DNA from: Campanula takesimana
Taxonomy: Eukaryota; Streptophyta; Magnoliopsida; Asterales; Campanulaceae
Length of the DNA stretch: 64,000 nucleotides
Assembly: GCA_026119855.1 (NCBI GenBank)
Contig: JAOWBW010000087.1
Location: 1,488,001 to 1,552,000 of the forward strand
Direction of reading: 5' to 3'
Below, piece after piece: positions 23,720 to 35,417 of the stretch. Position numbers and translations under genes: made by a program. The notes beneath the pieces were generated by a model. That model searched no databases, was not told the origin of the DNA, and saw nothing but the letters and a program-made list of their open reading frames with translations. Numbering within the stretch: position 1 is the stretch's first letter; each line of letters begins with the position of its first letter.

Positions 23720-24317
23720 TAGGGATGACCAAACACGGTTCCGGTTACTGTTACGGTTTCGAACTGCCGGTTCCGGAAATGCTTGAACCGTAACCGAACC
23801 GTTTCTCTTCCGGTTACGGTTCAGAACCGCCGGTTCACGGTTTGGAACCGTCGGTCCACAGTTTCCTTTTTCTTTTTTAATATTTTTTTAAACAGAAAAA
23901 ATAATTATAATAATATTTTATTGCTGAATTTTTTTACAAAAATGCATAGAAAAAATGTTTAAAAAACTAAAGAGGTCCGTCCCTCTTTTCTTTTATATAC
24001 TCAACAAAATTTTATTATTTTTATTCATTGAATTTGGCTAAAAATTCAGTCAAAACCCAACTTTTCTTGTCAACTTTCCGCTAGTAACGGTTAATTCTGA
24101 TGAAACCGGTAGAAATCTAACGATTTTGACGGTTTTCTAACGGTTTTGCTAACGGTTCCGGTTCGGTCTAGGCGGTTCATGGCGGTTCGAAACCGTCGGT
24201 TCACTGTTTTCAGAGGGGATGAACCGGAACCAGCCCGTGTTACAAACGGTTCCGGTTTTCGTCAAGGTTCAAGGCAGTTCCGGGCTTTTCGGTTCCGGTT
24301 CGGTTTGGCCATCCCTA
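23720..24317. mobile_element. hAT element, non-autonomous, 8-bp TSD CTACTACA
   Basis: TIRs TAGGGATGACCAAAC.../...GTTTGGCCATCCCTA. TSD at 23712-23719 and 24318-24325. The ends are dense in ACGGTTCCGGTT subterminal repeats, as expected for hAT transposase binding. No transposase. Confidence 0.92.
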
Positions 24318-24327
24318 CTACTACATA

Positions 24328-24832
24328 CCCCCTTTGTCCCATCAGAAGTGGGACTTTTCCCTTTTCGGTCCGTCCCACCACAAGTAAAACTGCTCAAAAT
24401 TAAAATGTTTTAATATATTTATATTCACCTAACCCCACTCATTCTCTCTCTTCATTTCCACCACTCAATTTATTCAATCAATACTACTATTTACCCCCAT
24501 CCATTATCTCTCTTCATTTTCTACAACATACTCCCTCCGTCCCACTCGACTTATGATTCTTGGTCAAACAATTTATACTTTGACCAAATATTTGAAGAAA
24601 TATAATGATGTTAATAAAATTTAAAACTTGTTATTGTATCACGATTAATAATAAACTAAATAACTATTTTTAGATTTTCATTAAGATAATTATTTTTGTT
24701 CAAATTGTTGGTCAAAAGTATAAATTGCTTGACCAAGAATCCTAAGTCGGGCGGGACAAAGAGAGTATATATTACTTTTTCTTAATTATTGTGTCAACTC
24801 CTCCAATCTTACTTGTACTGGGACAGATGGAG
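24328..24832. mobile_element. Stowaway-type MITE containing a second Stowaway
   Basis: Outer TIRs CCCCCTTTGTCCCATCAGAAGT.../...ACTTGTACTGGGACAGATGGAG with TA on each side. The inner MITE lies at 24531-24765. Confidence 0.75.
24531..24765. mobile_element. Inner Stowaway-type MITE
   Basis: TIRs CTCCCTCCGTCCCACTCGACTT.../...AAGTCGGGCGGGACAAAGAGAG, TA on both sides, with inner arms TTGGTCAAACAATTTATACTTT and its complement. Confidence 0.88.
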
Positions 24833-24850
24833 TATAAGGGGGACGGCAGG

Positions 24851-25304
24851 CAGTGGCGGACACAAAGCCACCATAGTGGGTGGCAGTGTCCCCACTATTT
24901 TCACATTTGTATCTTTAAAAAATACTACCTCCGTCCCAGCTCAATGTGCACACTTACCTTTTAAGTGGGTGTCGTTGATATGTGCACAATCCAAAAAAGG
25001 AAAGTTTTTTATTACTTTTATAATCTTCCACTCATCCTCTCTCTTCCTCCCAACCACTCATTATTCTCCACTTATTCTCTTTCTTCCTCCCAACCACTCA
25101 TTATTCTCCACTCATTCTCTTTCTTCCTCCCAACCACTCATTATTCTCCACTCACAATACTTTTGAATATAAATACTCTCTCCTTAAATCTTGTGCCCAA
25201 CAGTAAACTTGCGCATTGAGTTGGGGCGGAGGTAGTACAATTTAGTGCTTTGTGTACAAAAAAAAATCGCTCTACACTTACTTTTAGTCCTAGGTTCGCT
25301 ACTG
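24851..25304. mobile_element. hAT-type MITE, ends only, with nested Stowaway
   Basis: The left end CAGTGGCGGACACAAAG and the right end ...CCTAGGTTCGCTACTG are inverted. The flanking octamers (ACGGCAGG / AGAGTAGT) do not match, so one end may come from another copy. Confidence 0.55.
24925..25235. mobile_element. Stowaway-type MITE with internal 40-bp tandem repeat
   Basis: TIRs CTACCTCCGTCCCAGCTCAATG.../...CATTGAGTTGGGGCGGAGGTAG, TA on both sides. At about 25035-25155 a 40-bp unit (starting CTTCCTCCCAACCACTCATT) occurs three times with few changes. Confidence 0.88.
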
Positions 25305-26227
25305 AGAGTAGTTGCGAGGACCCATAAACACACTTGAGAGCGGAGAAGTCAATCTGAAACCCCTTGCGGCTGCATTAACTATTGGTTGTCGCCAGGACCC
25401 ATAAACACGCTTGGAATTACGATGTTTGCCTGATTTTCTGGGTTTGAAGAATTCTGGCAGAGGCCATGAAAAACCAGAGTAATTAAGATTCATGTGTTAC
25501 GAAGATTTATATGGTTCAGGTTACGCAAGAATCTTTTCCTGGCAATGGAACCAAACTGATTTAGTCAAAATTGTATGATCAGATAGGCCGGATCCACGGA
25601 TTGGATATCTGGAGATGCTTGCGTAGCCCGTATAAAAATGAACAAACATCTCGCCATAAAGTCTCCGACTAAGATAATCGGGCATGAGAATAAGTATCCA
25701 AAGATAATAAAAATCAAGACTTTAATACTTCAAATAGGGAAAAAGTGCATAGAACTGTGGGGATTAGACTCATATTTATACCATATGGTAGATTATTCTC
25801 CAAGAATGAGATAGGAATTTGTAGGAGGGTAGTTAGTCCTTTGAGGATTGTGATTCTTTCTCACCCTAGGTTTTCTTGGTCGGATAGGAGTCACCTTGGA
25901 GTATGACTCCATTTATGAACATGATTGTTGATGGAGAGGGGCTTTGAAGAGTGTCCTACGCGTGCCCTACTTGGGGAAACCTTTACTCGTTGCTCGGTCT
26001 TACCGAGCTCATATCTAGCTCGCTTGTGGATATGCCTTGATTCATTGTGGTCATCGTGTCCCTTTGACGAGCTCGTGCTCGGTCTATATGTAAACAGGTA
26101 GATCTGAGCTGGGTGCAGCTCAGGTTATTCATTTCTTGAACGTTCAAATTCGCTCTGATCAATATTAACTCAGTCATTTATTATTTTTAGACGGAGTAAC
26201 ATTTTTTTTTTTCAATTTGATTGAGCG

Positions 26228-26258
<31 letters not shown>

Positions 26259-26514
26259 GGTTCTGACCCAAAAAAAGAAAGTGGTTTTGAAGGATGGATT
26301 TTGGTGGGTAGGCGAAAAGGATAACTACGATGTTTGAGGGTGGGAGTTGTCACTATTCCTTACCCAAACGCCGGACATTTTAAGCATTGTGGAGACATGT
26401 CACTGCTGCTAGGAGAGTAAATGTGATGTGTTTCCATTAGGTCATGATACATGTTTGTGAAATTTGACATATGCCTAGTCAAATTATTGATCTCAAATTC
26501 AATCTATTCTCTTA
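25305..26514. other. Unassigned; possibly degraded LTR sequence
   Basis: An AGGACCCATAAACACRCTT repeat occurs at about 25317 and 25391. A more GC-rich tract at 25550-26180 has codon-poor short frames, and a 29-base A run lies at 26228-26256. No domain, terminal repeat or RNA gene recognised. Confidence 0.4.
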
Positions 26515-27235
26515 GAGTAAGTCTCTTGTAAAACGCGTTTTACACTAGGCTTAGTGTAAAACGTGTTTTATTAATAACGGCAAGTAGGGTTTAAGAGACG
26601 CGGTGGAATAAGTGTAAATATTTGAAACTTATGAAATCTCAGGAGACATATTTTAAAACTGCAGGAGGCATATTATGAAAGTGAAGGAGGCATATTTTTG
26701 AAACTCCACATCAGGCAATTTGTAAAACCATAACAGGCATTTTTTTCAAAGAGGCACTTCTAAATTTTAAAACTGGAGGAGGCATATTTTTATACTGTAG
26801 GAGGCACATTTTTAAACTAGAGCATGAATTTTTTTTCTTTAAAAAAGACAATGTTAAAAGTTCAAAAAAATCTCAAGAGGCATGTTTTGAAACTGGAGGA
26901 GGCATGTTTTGAAACTGGAGGAGGCACATTTTTTAACTAGAGCAGGCACTTATTTTTTCTCAAAAAATGCACTTTTAAAAAGTTCAAAAAAAATGCATCC
27001 TCTAGAGTTAAAACATGCCTGCTCTAAAAAAGTGTCTTCTCTAGAGTTAAAATATGCCTGCTGTGAAGTATTGAAAAATGCCTCCTCTTGTTTTAAAATG
27101 TGCCTGCTGAGATTTTCATGAGTTCCACTTATTTACAAAATTGCCACCGGGTCTTTTAATCCCTCTTACGCCGTTATTTGAAAAACACGTTTTACACATA
27201 GTTAGTGTAAAACACGTTTTTTACAAGATTTTGTG
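26515..27235. mobile_element. Fold-back MULE-like element, GGAGGCAT word array, 9-bp TSD
   Basis: TSD ATTCTCTTA at 26506-26514 and 27236-27244. The ends (GAGTAAGTCTCTTGTAAAAC / GTTTTTTACAAGATTTTGTG) are inverted, and each contains its own hairpin (AAAACGYGTTTTACACTA...TAGTGTAAAACGTGTTTT). The interior is an array of GGAGGCATATTTTGAAACT-like words that flips orientation near 26990, so the whole element can fold back. No coding potential. Confidence 0.8.
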
Positions 27236-27244
27236 ATTCTCTTA

Positions 27245-28560
27245 TGATTATTGAGGATTCTTTTTTGCCTCAACATGGAACTTTTTTTTAAGCATATGCC
27301 GAGTTTACCATATGTACTCCATCCTTCAAAAAAAAAAAAAAAGAACATGATATGGTTTTCAATTATTTTTTAAATTTAAATTTTTTAACAAACAAAAAAC
27401 TGAATTATTTGTCGCCAAAAATGTAACACTGTAATACTGTAAAATTGTAAGAGTAACTATTTATTGTAAAATGAAACAGTAGATTTGAAGAAAAAAATTA
27501 AATAATTTGATAGTTTTTTTTTTGGTTTAGAGAAAGTAATAACCGAAATGTAACGACAAAATAAGCACAATCAGCAGATCCAACGATGGAGATGCGCCCA
27601 GATAAAATATTTCAAATTAAGCGCACAAGTCAGAGTATGTCAGCTCATTGTCTTTGCTCATACCTCCAACAGCTAGTTTTTTTTTTTTTTTTTTGCTTGG
27701 GTATAAATACTCATGCTCTTCTTCATTTCAAGATGCTTTAGTTTTTTCTTCCAAAGAGAAACATTGCAATTTTGGAAATTACCCGCTCATTTCAAGAATC
27801 CTCAAGAACATCTTTCATATCTTCATATCTTCAAACCAAGCCCCGTTTTTATAAGCCGTTGTAACACCAAAATTCTTGTGCTCTACATCATTCAGATTTA
27901 AAGAGCTCATAATCTCTAACATACACACACTTTTTTATCATTTAGATCTCACTTCTTGAGATACACCGGTTTAGTCTAGGATTTGTTCTTCAAAGCATAA
28001 GATAGATTTGAATTTTGATTCATTATAATCTTGTAAAATCACCTTATAATCTAACATATTTCTCATAGTTAGAAAATTCAAGAGTAACCATCTTGGTAGA
28101 GGACGTAGATCTTTTCGCGATCGAATCTTTCCAAAATTTGTGTTCTTACTTTCTGCTAATTATTTTGAAGTTCATAATATTTCTGATATATAGTTATTGT
28201 TTGATCTTCATAGGTTTTACTCTTAAGTTGAAATTGTGTTTATTTGCTTTCTGCCTTAATGACTTTTCTGCGGCTCACTTTAAGCCAAAACTTAGGTTGT
28301 GTGCGTTTTTATACTCCTGAGCATATTCCCTGCGCAGAAGTTCATGTTTTAGTTTTCGTTGTGCATTTCGCTTACTCTCTTTGCGCGTTATACTTAACCA
28401 AAGTGAGATTTGTGCGCATATGCCACTGATTTGCAAAAGTGTTTGAAAAAGTTTCAAGTTCTTGGAAAGTGGGGGGTGTGATGCTGAATCAATATTGACA
28501 ATGACCAAACTTTTCTGCGGCTCACTTTAAGACCTAGTAATCACCCACGTTAACCCACTA
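27245..28560 (+). other. Unassigned, LTR- or promoter-like stretch
   Basis: A fragment of the GTAACAC word family lies near 27420-27550. At 27703-27713 a TATAAATAC box follows a T run, and the next 600 bp are AT-rich with short plus-strand frames without domains. A 22-bp direct repeat (CTTTTCTGCGGCTCACTTTA core) lies at 28263-28284 and 28510-28531. It could be an LTR of an unrecognised element. Confidence 0.3.
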
Positions 28561-29084
28561 ACATGAAGGAAATAAAAGAAATCAAAAAATCCAAAATAAA
28601 ATATAAAAAAAAACAGTAAAATAACGTTTTTTTTCCCTCAAACGATCTTGGATGGCTAAGTCATCACAAGCTATGACTTGATATCTGGACTTAGTTTCGC
28701 AAGTCGTGACTAAATTTCGGAGCATTCCAAGACTGTGACTTTCGGGACCAAATTACCCCCTTACATCCTCTTTACCTGCATCAGAGTGTATCTAAATTTT
28801 AAATGAAATGTCTTTTTGCTCTGTGCATGTTACGACTATGATTCTAATGAAAGTTAATTTTTTTAACGAATTTTTCATTAGATTGCAACAAAAATCAATG
28901 TCATGCAATAACTGCAAATAAAAAAAAAATCAATGTTAAAAATTATATTGCAACTATTAAAATACAAATAATTAAATTACAATTTGCCCTTAATTTTAGA
29001 TCGATGAAAAGCATTATGAACAAGGCATGTGTTGTATCCTTGCCGAAACTGAAATCCTTTCATCCCATTGTAGTTTATGAAAAA
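28561..29084. other. Intergenic, no recognised feature
   Basis: AT-rich. Phrases near 28740-28990 (GGGACCAAATTACCCCC, CAATTTGCCCTTAATTTTAG) resemble MULE terminal sequence but cannot be bounded. Confidence 0.35.
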
Positions 29085-29385
29085 GAGTTGGTCTTATGAA
29101 AAACGCGTTATTCCTAAGCTTAAGGAAAAATCATTTTTTCGCCGCTGGCATATAAAAACACATACAATGACTTCACTGGCACTTCACAATACTGGCACTG
29201 ACACATTTTTATACTAACACTGTCGCTTTTCTTACTCCAGAACTGGTATATTTTGACACTGGCACTTTTTTACTCAAACACTGGCACTTCATATTCATGC
29301 ACTAACACTTTGTACACTGGCACTGGCATGTTGAAAACACGTTTTTTTAACATAAAAAAAAAAGCGTTTTTTATGAGATTTTGGC
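29085..29385. mobile_element. Fold-back MULE-like element, CACTGGCAC word array
   Basis: The start GAGTTGGTCTTATGAAAAAC is nearly the same as at 55430, and the end ...CGTTTTTTATGAGATTTTGGC is its inverted counterpart. The interior repeats CACTGGCACTTTTT-like words. No clear TSD. Confidence 0.65.
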
Positions 29386-30657
29386 GGGGAAAATTGGCTA
29401 AAGATATTGAATTTCGGCTTAGCAGCTAAGTATACTGATACAAGTATAAATGTGAGAAAGTTTGCGAATAAAGAGAGGAAATTATTTGAGAAGCCAAATG
29501 TACTAACAAACCCGGGCCGCAAATTTTTAATTTCTCAAAAAATCCTTGAAACAAAATATATTTTTCAATAAGAACTTTGGACTTTTTTAATTTTTAAAAA
29601 GTTCACAAGTTGAAAGTTTTTTGCTCAAAAGGCTTTTAAGAGTGTCTGAGAGACGTGTCTCAAACCACAGATGGACCTTAGAGAAATGTCTGAGAGACGT
29701 GTCACGGATGGACTTTTGAAAATAAAAAGAATTGTAGAGTCCTAATAAGGAATAAACGTTTGGTTGAAGGGCTTTTGAGAAAATACCCCTTCTCTTTATC
29801 TATAGATTCTTTCCAACTCCTCATTGCGCCATTTACTACTTGGTCGATACACGTTAACTTTGACTATACATTGATATCAATCTAATGGTCAGAAGAAACA
29901 AAAATTGTTATTGATAATTCATTTAATGAATTATTAATAAAAAAAAATTTAAATTTCACTAGAATGATTATATCGATATTAATGTTTTGTCAGAATTCAT
30001 TTTTGTTGACCATAAAAAGTCAAATGTGACAAACATTCCGTGACGGAATGAATATTATTAATATTTAGTGAAGGTCAATATTGATTGAAGGTCAATAGTG
30101 TATTGATATTATAAGGTCTATCAACATTTTTAACCCGTATTTTACTATTGCTTCAGTTTTAACTCTCTTGTTTATTTTTAGTAGTTTTAATCTTTGTACT
30201 TTATATCCGCACTCATATTCCCAATAAACTGATGAAATTCAAGTCATTTTTTAAACATTTTTAACCATTGTACATTGGAGTTTCGGGAGAAAATGAGTGT
30301 ATATCTAAAGTACAAGGGTTGAAACAGCTAAAAAAACAAGGTTAAAATCGAAGCTTAAACAAAGTTCGAAGGTTGAAAATGTCGATTGGTCATATTATAA
30401 TTATAATGAAGGTTGATACACTGAGGTCAGTACAGTGTTCCCTCTCTCTTAAAATGACATTCTTATTTGACTATTCAAACTTTTTAAGTATATAAACACT
30501 TGCTTCACTAGACATGTTTTATTTATTTACGGTTTGTGCAAATTTGATACATAAACTTATTTTTGTTACAAAAACACTAGTAGAGGATTAATGTCATAGG
30601 ATTGTGGGCACTCTAGACAAAGTTTCAAGGGGAAAATTGGGACAACCTAATGTTATT

Positions 30658-30694
<37 letters not shown>

Positions 30695-31467
30695 GTGGAA
30701 TGGGTGAACGAAGGGGGTTGCCTTTTTTCCTTCCAATTCACACCTTAAATTTTTATTTTTATTTTTTGTCATTTTAGCCCCTAGTTTAGATCAATCGTTA
30801 AATTCTTAAACTTTAACGAATCTCTAATAACAGTGTTAGGGTTAGGGACCAAAATATACTCCCGTCTCATAATGACGGTCCTATTTGACTGTGGCTTGAT
30901 CATTAATTCGTTGAGACGCGGGTCAAATTTATTTGTTTACTCATTTTTTTCCCGTTCTGTGATACAACTAGAAACAAATAAGAGCATAAAAAATTAAAAT
31001 TTTCCTTCCAATTTTCAATATCACTAATACAATACGTCTATAAACTATTGCCTAGGAGAAGGACAAAGTACCAAGCCTTAGCTTGGTAGGTTGATATATT
31101 TGAGGAACTACTTAATAGCTAGGGAAATGAGGATGGTCAAGAGGCATACAAGAAATAGGAAAATTTGTTGAAAGTCCTCAATGAATGTCAAATCTTGGTA
31201 AGATTTAGAGGAACACCTCCAACAACAAATAAATACATCTCAAGAGGAGTTATCATCATGAACAACTTTAGAAATGGATATGTATATTGCAACCAAAAGT
31301 AGGTTATGATAATAATGAGTTACCATCCACTATATATAAAATATGCAACGACCCGAGCCCCAAAACCAGGTCCACTAAGCAAGCTTTTAACAAAACATCT
31401 TAGGCGAACTAGGCTTACCACAGTTCCACCAAAAAGACCATAACGTTGGTGCTCAGTAGTAGTTTTG
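29386..31467. other. Intergenic, with TGTGTA microsatellite
   Basis: A GTGTAT hexamer repeat (about seven units) lies at 30658-30697. Degraded Stowaway-like pieces occur near 30442 and 30858. A near-repeat AGAGACGTGTC occurs at 29650 and 29694. No gene. Confidence 0.6.
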
Positions 31468-31866
31468 TAGGGCTGTTATACGAACCGAGCTGGCTCGAGC
31501 TCGAGGTGTAACTCGAACCGATTGTCAAGCTCGTTTTGTTATCGAGCCGACCGTGTTCGACTCGTTTAGCTTGTTAAAAGCTCAAGTTCGGCTCGATAAG
31601 CTCATTAAACTTGAATTTTTGTTTTCGAACGGCTCGAACTCGGCTCGATAAGCTCGTTAAGAACATATTTTTCTTAAAAAAAAAAAAAACAAAAAACAAA
31701 AACTCAAGCTTGGCTCGTTAAAACTCAAGTTTGATATCGACCCGAGTTGTTCGCGAGCAGCTCGCGATTTCGATTCGACTCGAGCTCAAACAAACAAGTG
31801 GACTCGAGCTCGAGCTCGAGCTCGACACCTCAAATCTCGACTCGGTTCGGCTCGTTTACAGCCCTA
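31468..31866. mobile_element. hAT-like MITE with TAGGGCTGT ends
   Basis: The left end TAGGGCTGTTATACGAACCGAGC and the right end ...GGCTCGTTTACAGCCCTA are inverted. The interior is packed with GGCTCGAGCTCGA words. The flanking octamers do not match. Confidence 0.65.
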
Positions 31867-33098
31867 CTTGAGTTTTGTGAACACTTACATAGTACACTAA
31901 ACCCTCCTCCGACCTAGTAATGTGGAAAGGGTATTATAGAAGTGTTCTCATAAAACTTGACACTAAAGATTACTTTTTACAATATATTGTAAGGATAGAG
32001 AAGACTAGTAATAAGGTGCACACAAAAAAGTGAAACTCACCTTTGTCTTTACTGAAAACCTAAGGAACACTAAGGTTTCCATCTCAAGTGAAACAATCTC
32101 TTGAAACTGCAACAATCCGACAGAACGAAAAATTGAGAATAATTGAAATAATTTTTTTGCCCCATTAACATGATGTTATCTCACCATTTCGGATAGGTTT
32201 TCGTTCAAGCTATATTTGACATCTCAAGTGCGACTACAACGAGAAGCAGTACCCCATACGTTCAGATTGCACTCGTGATTCCTAGAACTCGTGATTTTTA
32301 CTTTGTTGCAATAGGAATTTTGGTGGTTTCTCTTGGCTGTAAATATCTTTCCATCTTTATCATTTCGATTTTCTAATAGTTTCAGTGCTTAAAGGCTACT
32401 TCCGCGGGTTCAGATTGCCTAATCACAATTATATGTGAAACTCAGACACCACATAGACACTACATTTATTAGATTCAGTTTTCTCGTCGCTCTAATTTCA
32501 AATATAACCAAAATATTATGTAAGTAAGTCAATAGATGTTGATTCTGAATCTGAGTAGATAATGTATCATACTGACTATTGATCCGTTGGATTTCTAATG
32601 ATACAGTGTATGGTATAAAAAGTGATATAGCTCATAATTTCAAAATTGATTGTTAAAATAAACTCATTTGGAGCAAAATTAGAAACTACTCCCTCCGTCC
32701 TAAAATGATCTTCTCATTTGCCATTTCTCATTGTCCCAAAAAGTTCTTAACATTTCTACATTTTAGGCTTAAACAAAGCATGGCTAGTGAAGCAAGTGTT
32801 CATATCCTTAAAAAGTTTGAATAGTCAAACGCGGAGATTATTTTGGGACGGAGGGAGTAATCACTAATGCTCGGGAAAAAAATCAACAAAACTTTAAGGC
32901 GACCTACAATATCTTTTTTCTTTTGAACGGTTGGTGTGGCATTGTTTTGGGTGATCATTTAGATCATTACCGAGAGAGGGGCGCAAAACAAGGTGAGTAG
33001 AGTACAAGTAAAACAAGTCCAAATTTCATGCATCACTTTTTTAACAATCACTTTTTTAACAACTCTATAACATTCATTCAATGACTAACAGAGATAAC
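31867..33098. other. Intergenic with one Stowaway
   Basis: Apart from the MITE at 32689-32857 I see no bounded feature. Short frames lack domains. Confidence 0.5.
32689..32857. mobile_element. Stowaway-type MITE (169 bp)
   Basis: TIRs CTCCCTCCGTCCTAAAATGATC.../...GATTATTTTGGGACGGAGGGAG, TA on both sides. Confidence 0.9.
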
Positions 33099-34266
33099 TA
33101 GGGGTGGAAATGGTTAGGCTCAAACCACGGTTTGGAACCGAACCGAACCAAGCCGTGCGGTTTAGCTTGGTTCTTAACATATATGGTTCAGCTCGGTTTA
33201 GAAAAGTGATAAACCATACGGTTCGGTCGGCTTAAGGTCTGGCCCTTCCAACCAAGTTGAACCAAACCGAACCGAACCGAACTGAACCACGAACCGAACC
33301 ACGAAACCGAACCGTTGAGCTGAACCGTTGAACCGAGCTAGCTGAACCGTCGAGCACTAATATAGACCATTGATTAAGTTTAGTGATTTAATATCAACCG
33401 TTAGATTTTTAGAAAACCCTAGATACCCTATCTGAGTTGGATAATTCATTTCAAACGACATCTCGGCATCTCCAGTTCTCTCGTCTCCTTCACCCACGAG
33501 ACCAAGACTTAGCTTCCCTCCTACGCCCTTCCACCGACCGACGCCATTCCTCCGGCCGACGTCCTTCCTCCCTCTCACTCCCACTCAAGCCTCCCTATTT
33601 ATCCCGCTAATCAAGACATCGGCTGTTGAAACCCTAGCTCGACCACGAGTTGACATCGCCGGTAGTATTTTCCTCCGACGATTCATCGCCGGATGACGAC
33701 TTCTTAATCGACGACGTATCACTGTTCACAACCAATTCGAGAAAATCCAGTAATGGGTATAGGAATGGCTGCAAAATAAGAGATGGCTTTTTTCGGTTTG
33801 ATTAGAGGAAACCCAGATCTGGATTTGACCATGTACGGGTAAGGGTTTCAGTCTCCTTCCCTCTTTATTGATTTTCAGATCTCCAGATCTAAATTGCGCA
33901 TTTGATTGATTTTTGAGGAGTTTGTTGAGGCTGTATCTGCTAGAGCTCATGGAAGTTTTCAACAACAATGATGGTGATGGCCTAACCAGAAATGTTCATC
34001 CCTTCTAATTAAGCACAATCCAGTAAGTGGTTTAATCTTCATTGTCTGCTTGAGTCGTCATTCCTCCAGTTTTCTTTTTATTCTGCATTTCTTTTTTATT
34101 CAGACCGCGGTTCAAACCGAGCCGAACCAGACCATTATGGTTTAGCTCAGCTCGGTTTGGACTTTTTTGTGGTTCAGGTTGGTTTGGGATTTCTCCAAAC
34201 CGATGTATAGCGGTTTGACCTCTAAATTACCCCAAACTGAGCTAAACCGAACCATTTCCACCCCTA
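33099..34266. mobile_element. hAT element, TSD GAGATAAC, with gene-like interior
   Basis: TIRs TAGGGGTGGAAATGGTT.../...GAACCATTTCCACCCCTA, subterminal GGTTCGGTTTAG-type repeats, and a perfect 8-bp TSD at 33091-33098 and 34267-34274. The interior 33440-34020 is less AT-rich and looks like captured gene sequence: a Ser/Asp-rich frame at about 33680-33740 and a possible splice donor at 33838 (CGG|GTAAGG). Origin of that segment is unknown. Confidence 0.85.
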
Positions 34267-34646
34267 GAGATAACTGAAGTTTATAGGACTGACATCATGA
34301 TAAAGCCATCCAAACAGTAAACCATTAAATCATAGCGATACAGGGTGCACACATATACAGTGGTACAAAAAATTTGGACTCGTAAAAGACCGGTCATCAT
34401 CAATAAACAGATTATGGAAAATTCCGATGTATAGCGGTTTGACCTCTAAATTACCCCAAACCGAGCTAAACCGAACCATTTCCACCCCTAGAGATAACTG
34501 AAGTTTATAGGACTGACATCATGATAAAGCCATCCAAACAGTAAACCATTAAATCATAGCGATACAGGGTGCACACATATACAGTGGTACAAAAAATTTG
34601 GACTCGTAAAAGACCGGTCATCATCAATAAACAGATTATGGAAAAT
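34200..34646. repeat. Tandem duplication of 223 bp (hAT end plus flank)
   Basis: 34200-34422 is repeated as 34424-34646 with a single filler T between. The only difference I found is C versus T in CCAAACYGAGC. The unit spans the last 67 bp of the hAT element and about 155 bp of flank, so it arose after the hAT insertion and is recent. Confidence 0.93.
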
Positions 34647-35417
34647 AGAAAGGATCTATACCTTGGAGTAGAACTCTGAGACACTTTCAAGCCTGTAAAC
34701 ATCAAGTTATGTAAACTAGTGTGGTCCATAATTTACCCATTTCTTATTGAATACATCTCAATAGTGAATGTCACTTCCAGATTACCTTATTTATGCAATC
34801 ATCCCTGTCTTGAAAGAGAAAGGAAACCGAATCTTACACATCAATTCTGCAATTATTGAGGCAAAATCATTCGCTGGCCAATAATTCTGTGGTCCACAAA
34901 TGTACTTTGGAATGCGGTTCTAGGGAACATAACTCCGACCGTTAGGGCCGTGGCACGCAATAATGGGTCCCAATAACGAATATCAATAGATTCAGATGAA
35001 TTTCAACAATTTTACAGCTTGGGCCAAGATAATTCACAACCGGACATTAGCATGATTTGAATGAACAACTAAGATTGCCAATCTGCCACATGGTAGAGTT
35101 CAAAATGGCTCAAATTGAAAATATATATATATTTAATGGTTACATAAAAAGAAACTACAAGTATTGGAAATTTCGGAGACATTTCTTTGAAAACATAGTG
35201 TATTTCATTTCTCAGCTCCTAATCACGAGAGGGTAGAAATTACAAGGGGGTGTGTCAGTGCAGGTAATTTGAAAAGGAAGAAAACACAAACTATTTTTCC
35301 TACTCAGAAAACAAGCCTCTTGCTAGTATACTTTTGGGAAAATGTTCTTTTTTTTTTCTGCACACTTTCTTAGCCTACAGGGCAAAGAATAGTCTAGCAC
35401 CAAGATGATATAAAAAA
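34647..35417. other. 3' flank of the kinase gene
   Basis: No coding sequence. It includes the 3' UTR of the minus-strand gene next to 35418; the poly(A) site is not assigned. Confidence 0.5.

Noticed and set aside
24146..24413. Plus frames of 85 and 64 codons
   Set aside because: Made by GGTTCCGGTT subterminal repeats of the hAT element.
25035..25155. Regular 40-bp repeats that might suggest a CRISPR-like array
   Set aside because: Head-to-tail units without spacers, inside a Stowaway MITE of a plant.
31341..32290. Possible Ty3-type LTR starting TGCAACGACCCGAGCC
   Set aside because: The start resembles some plant LTRs, but I could not find a matching end, a TSD or an internal region.
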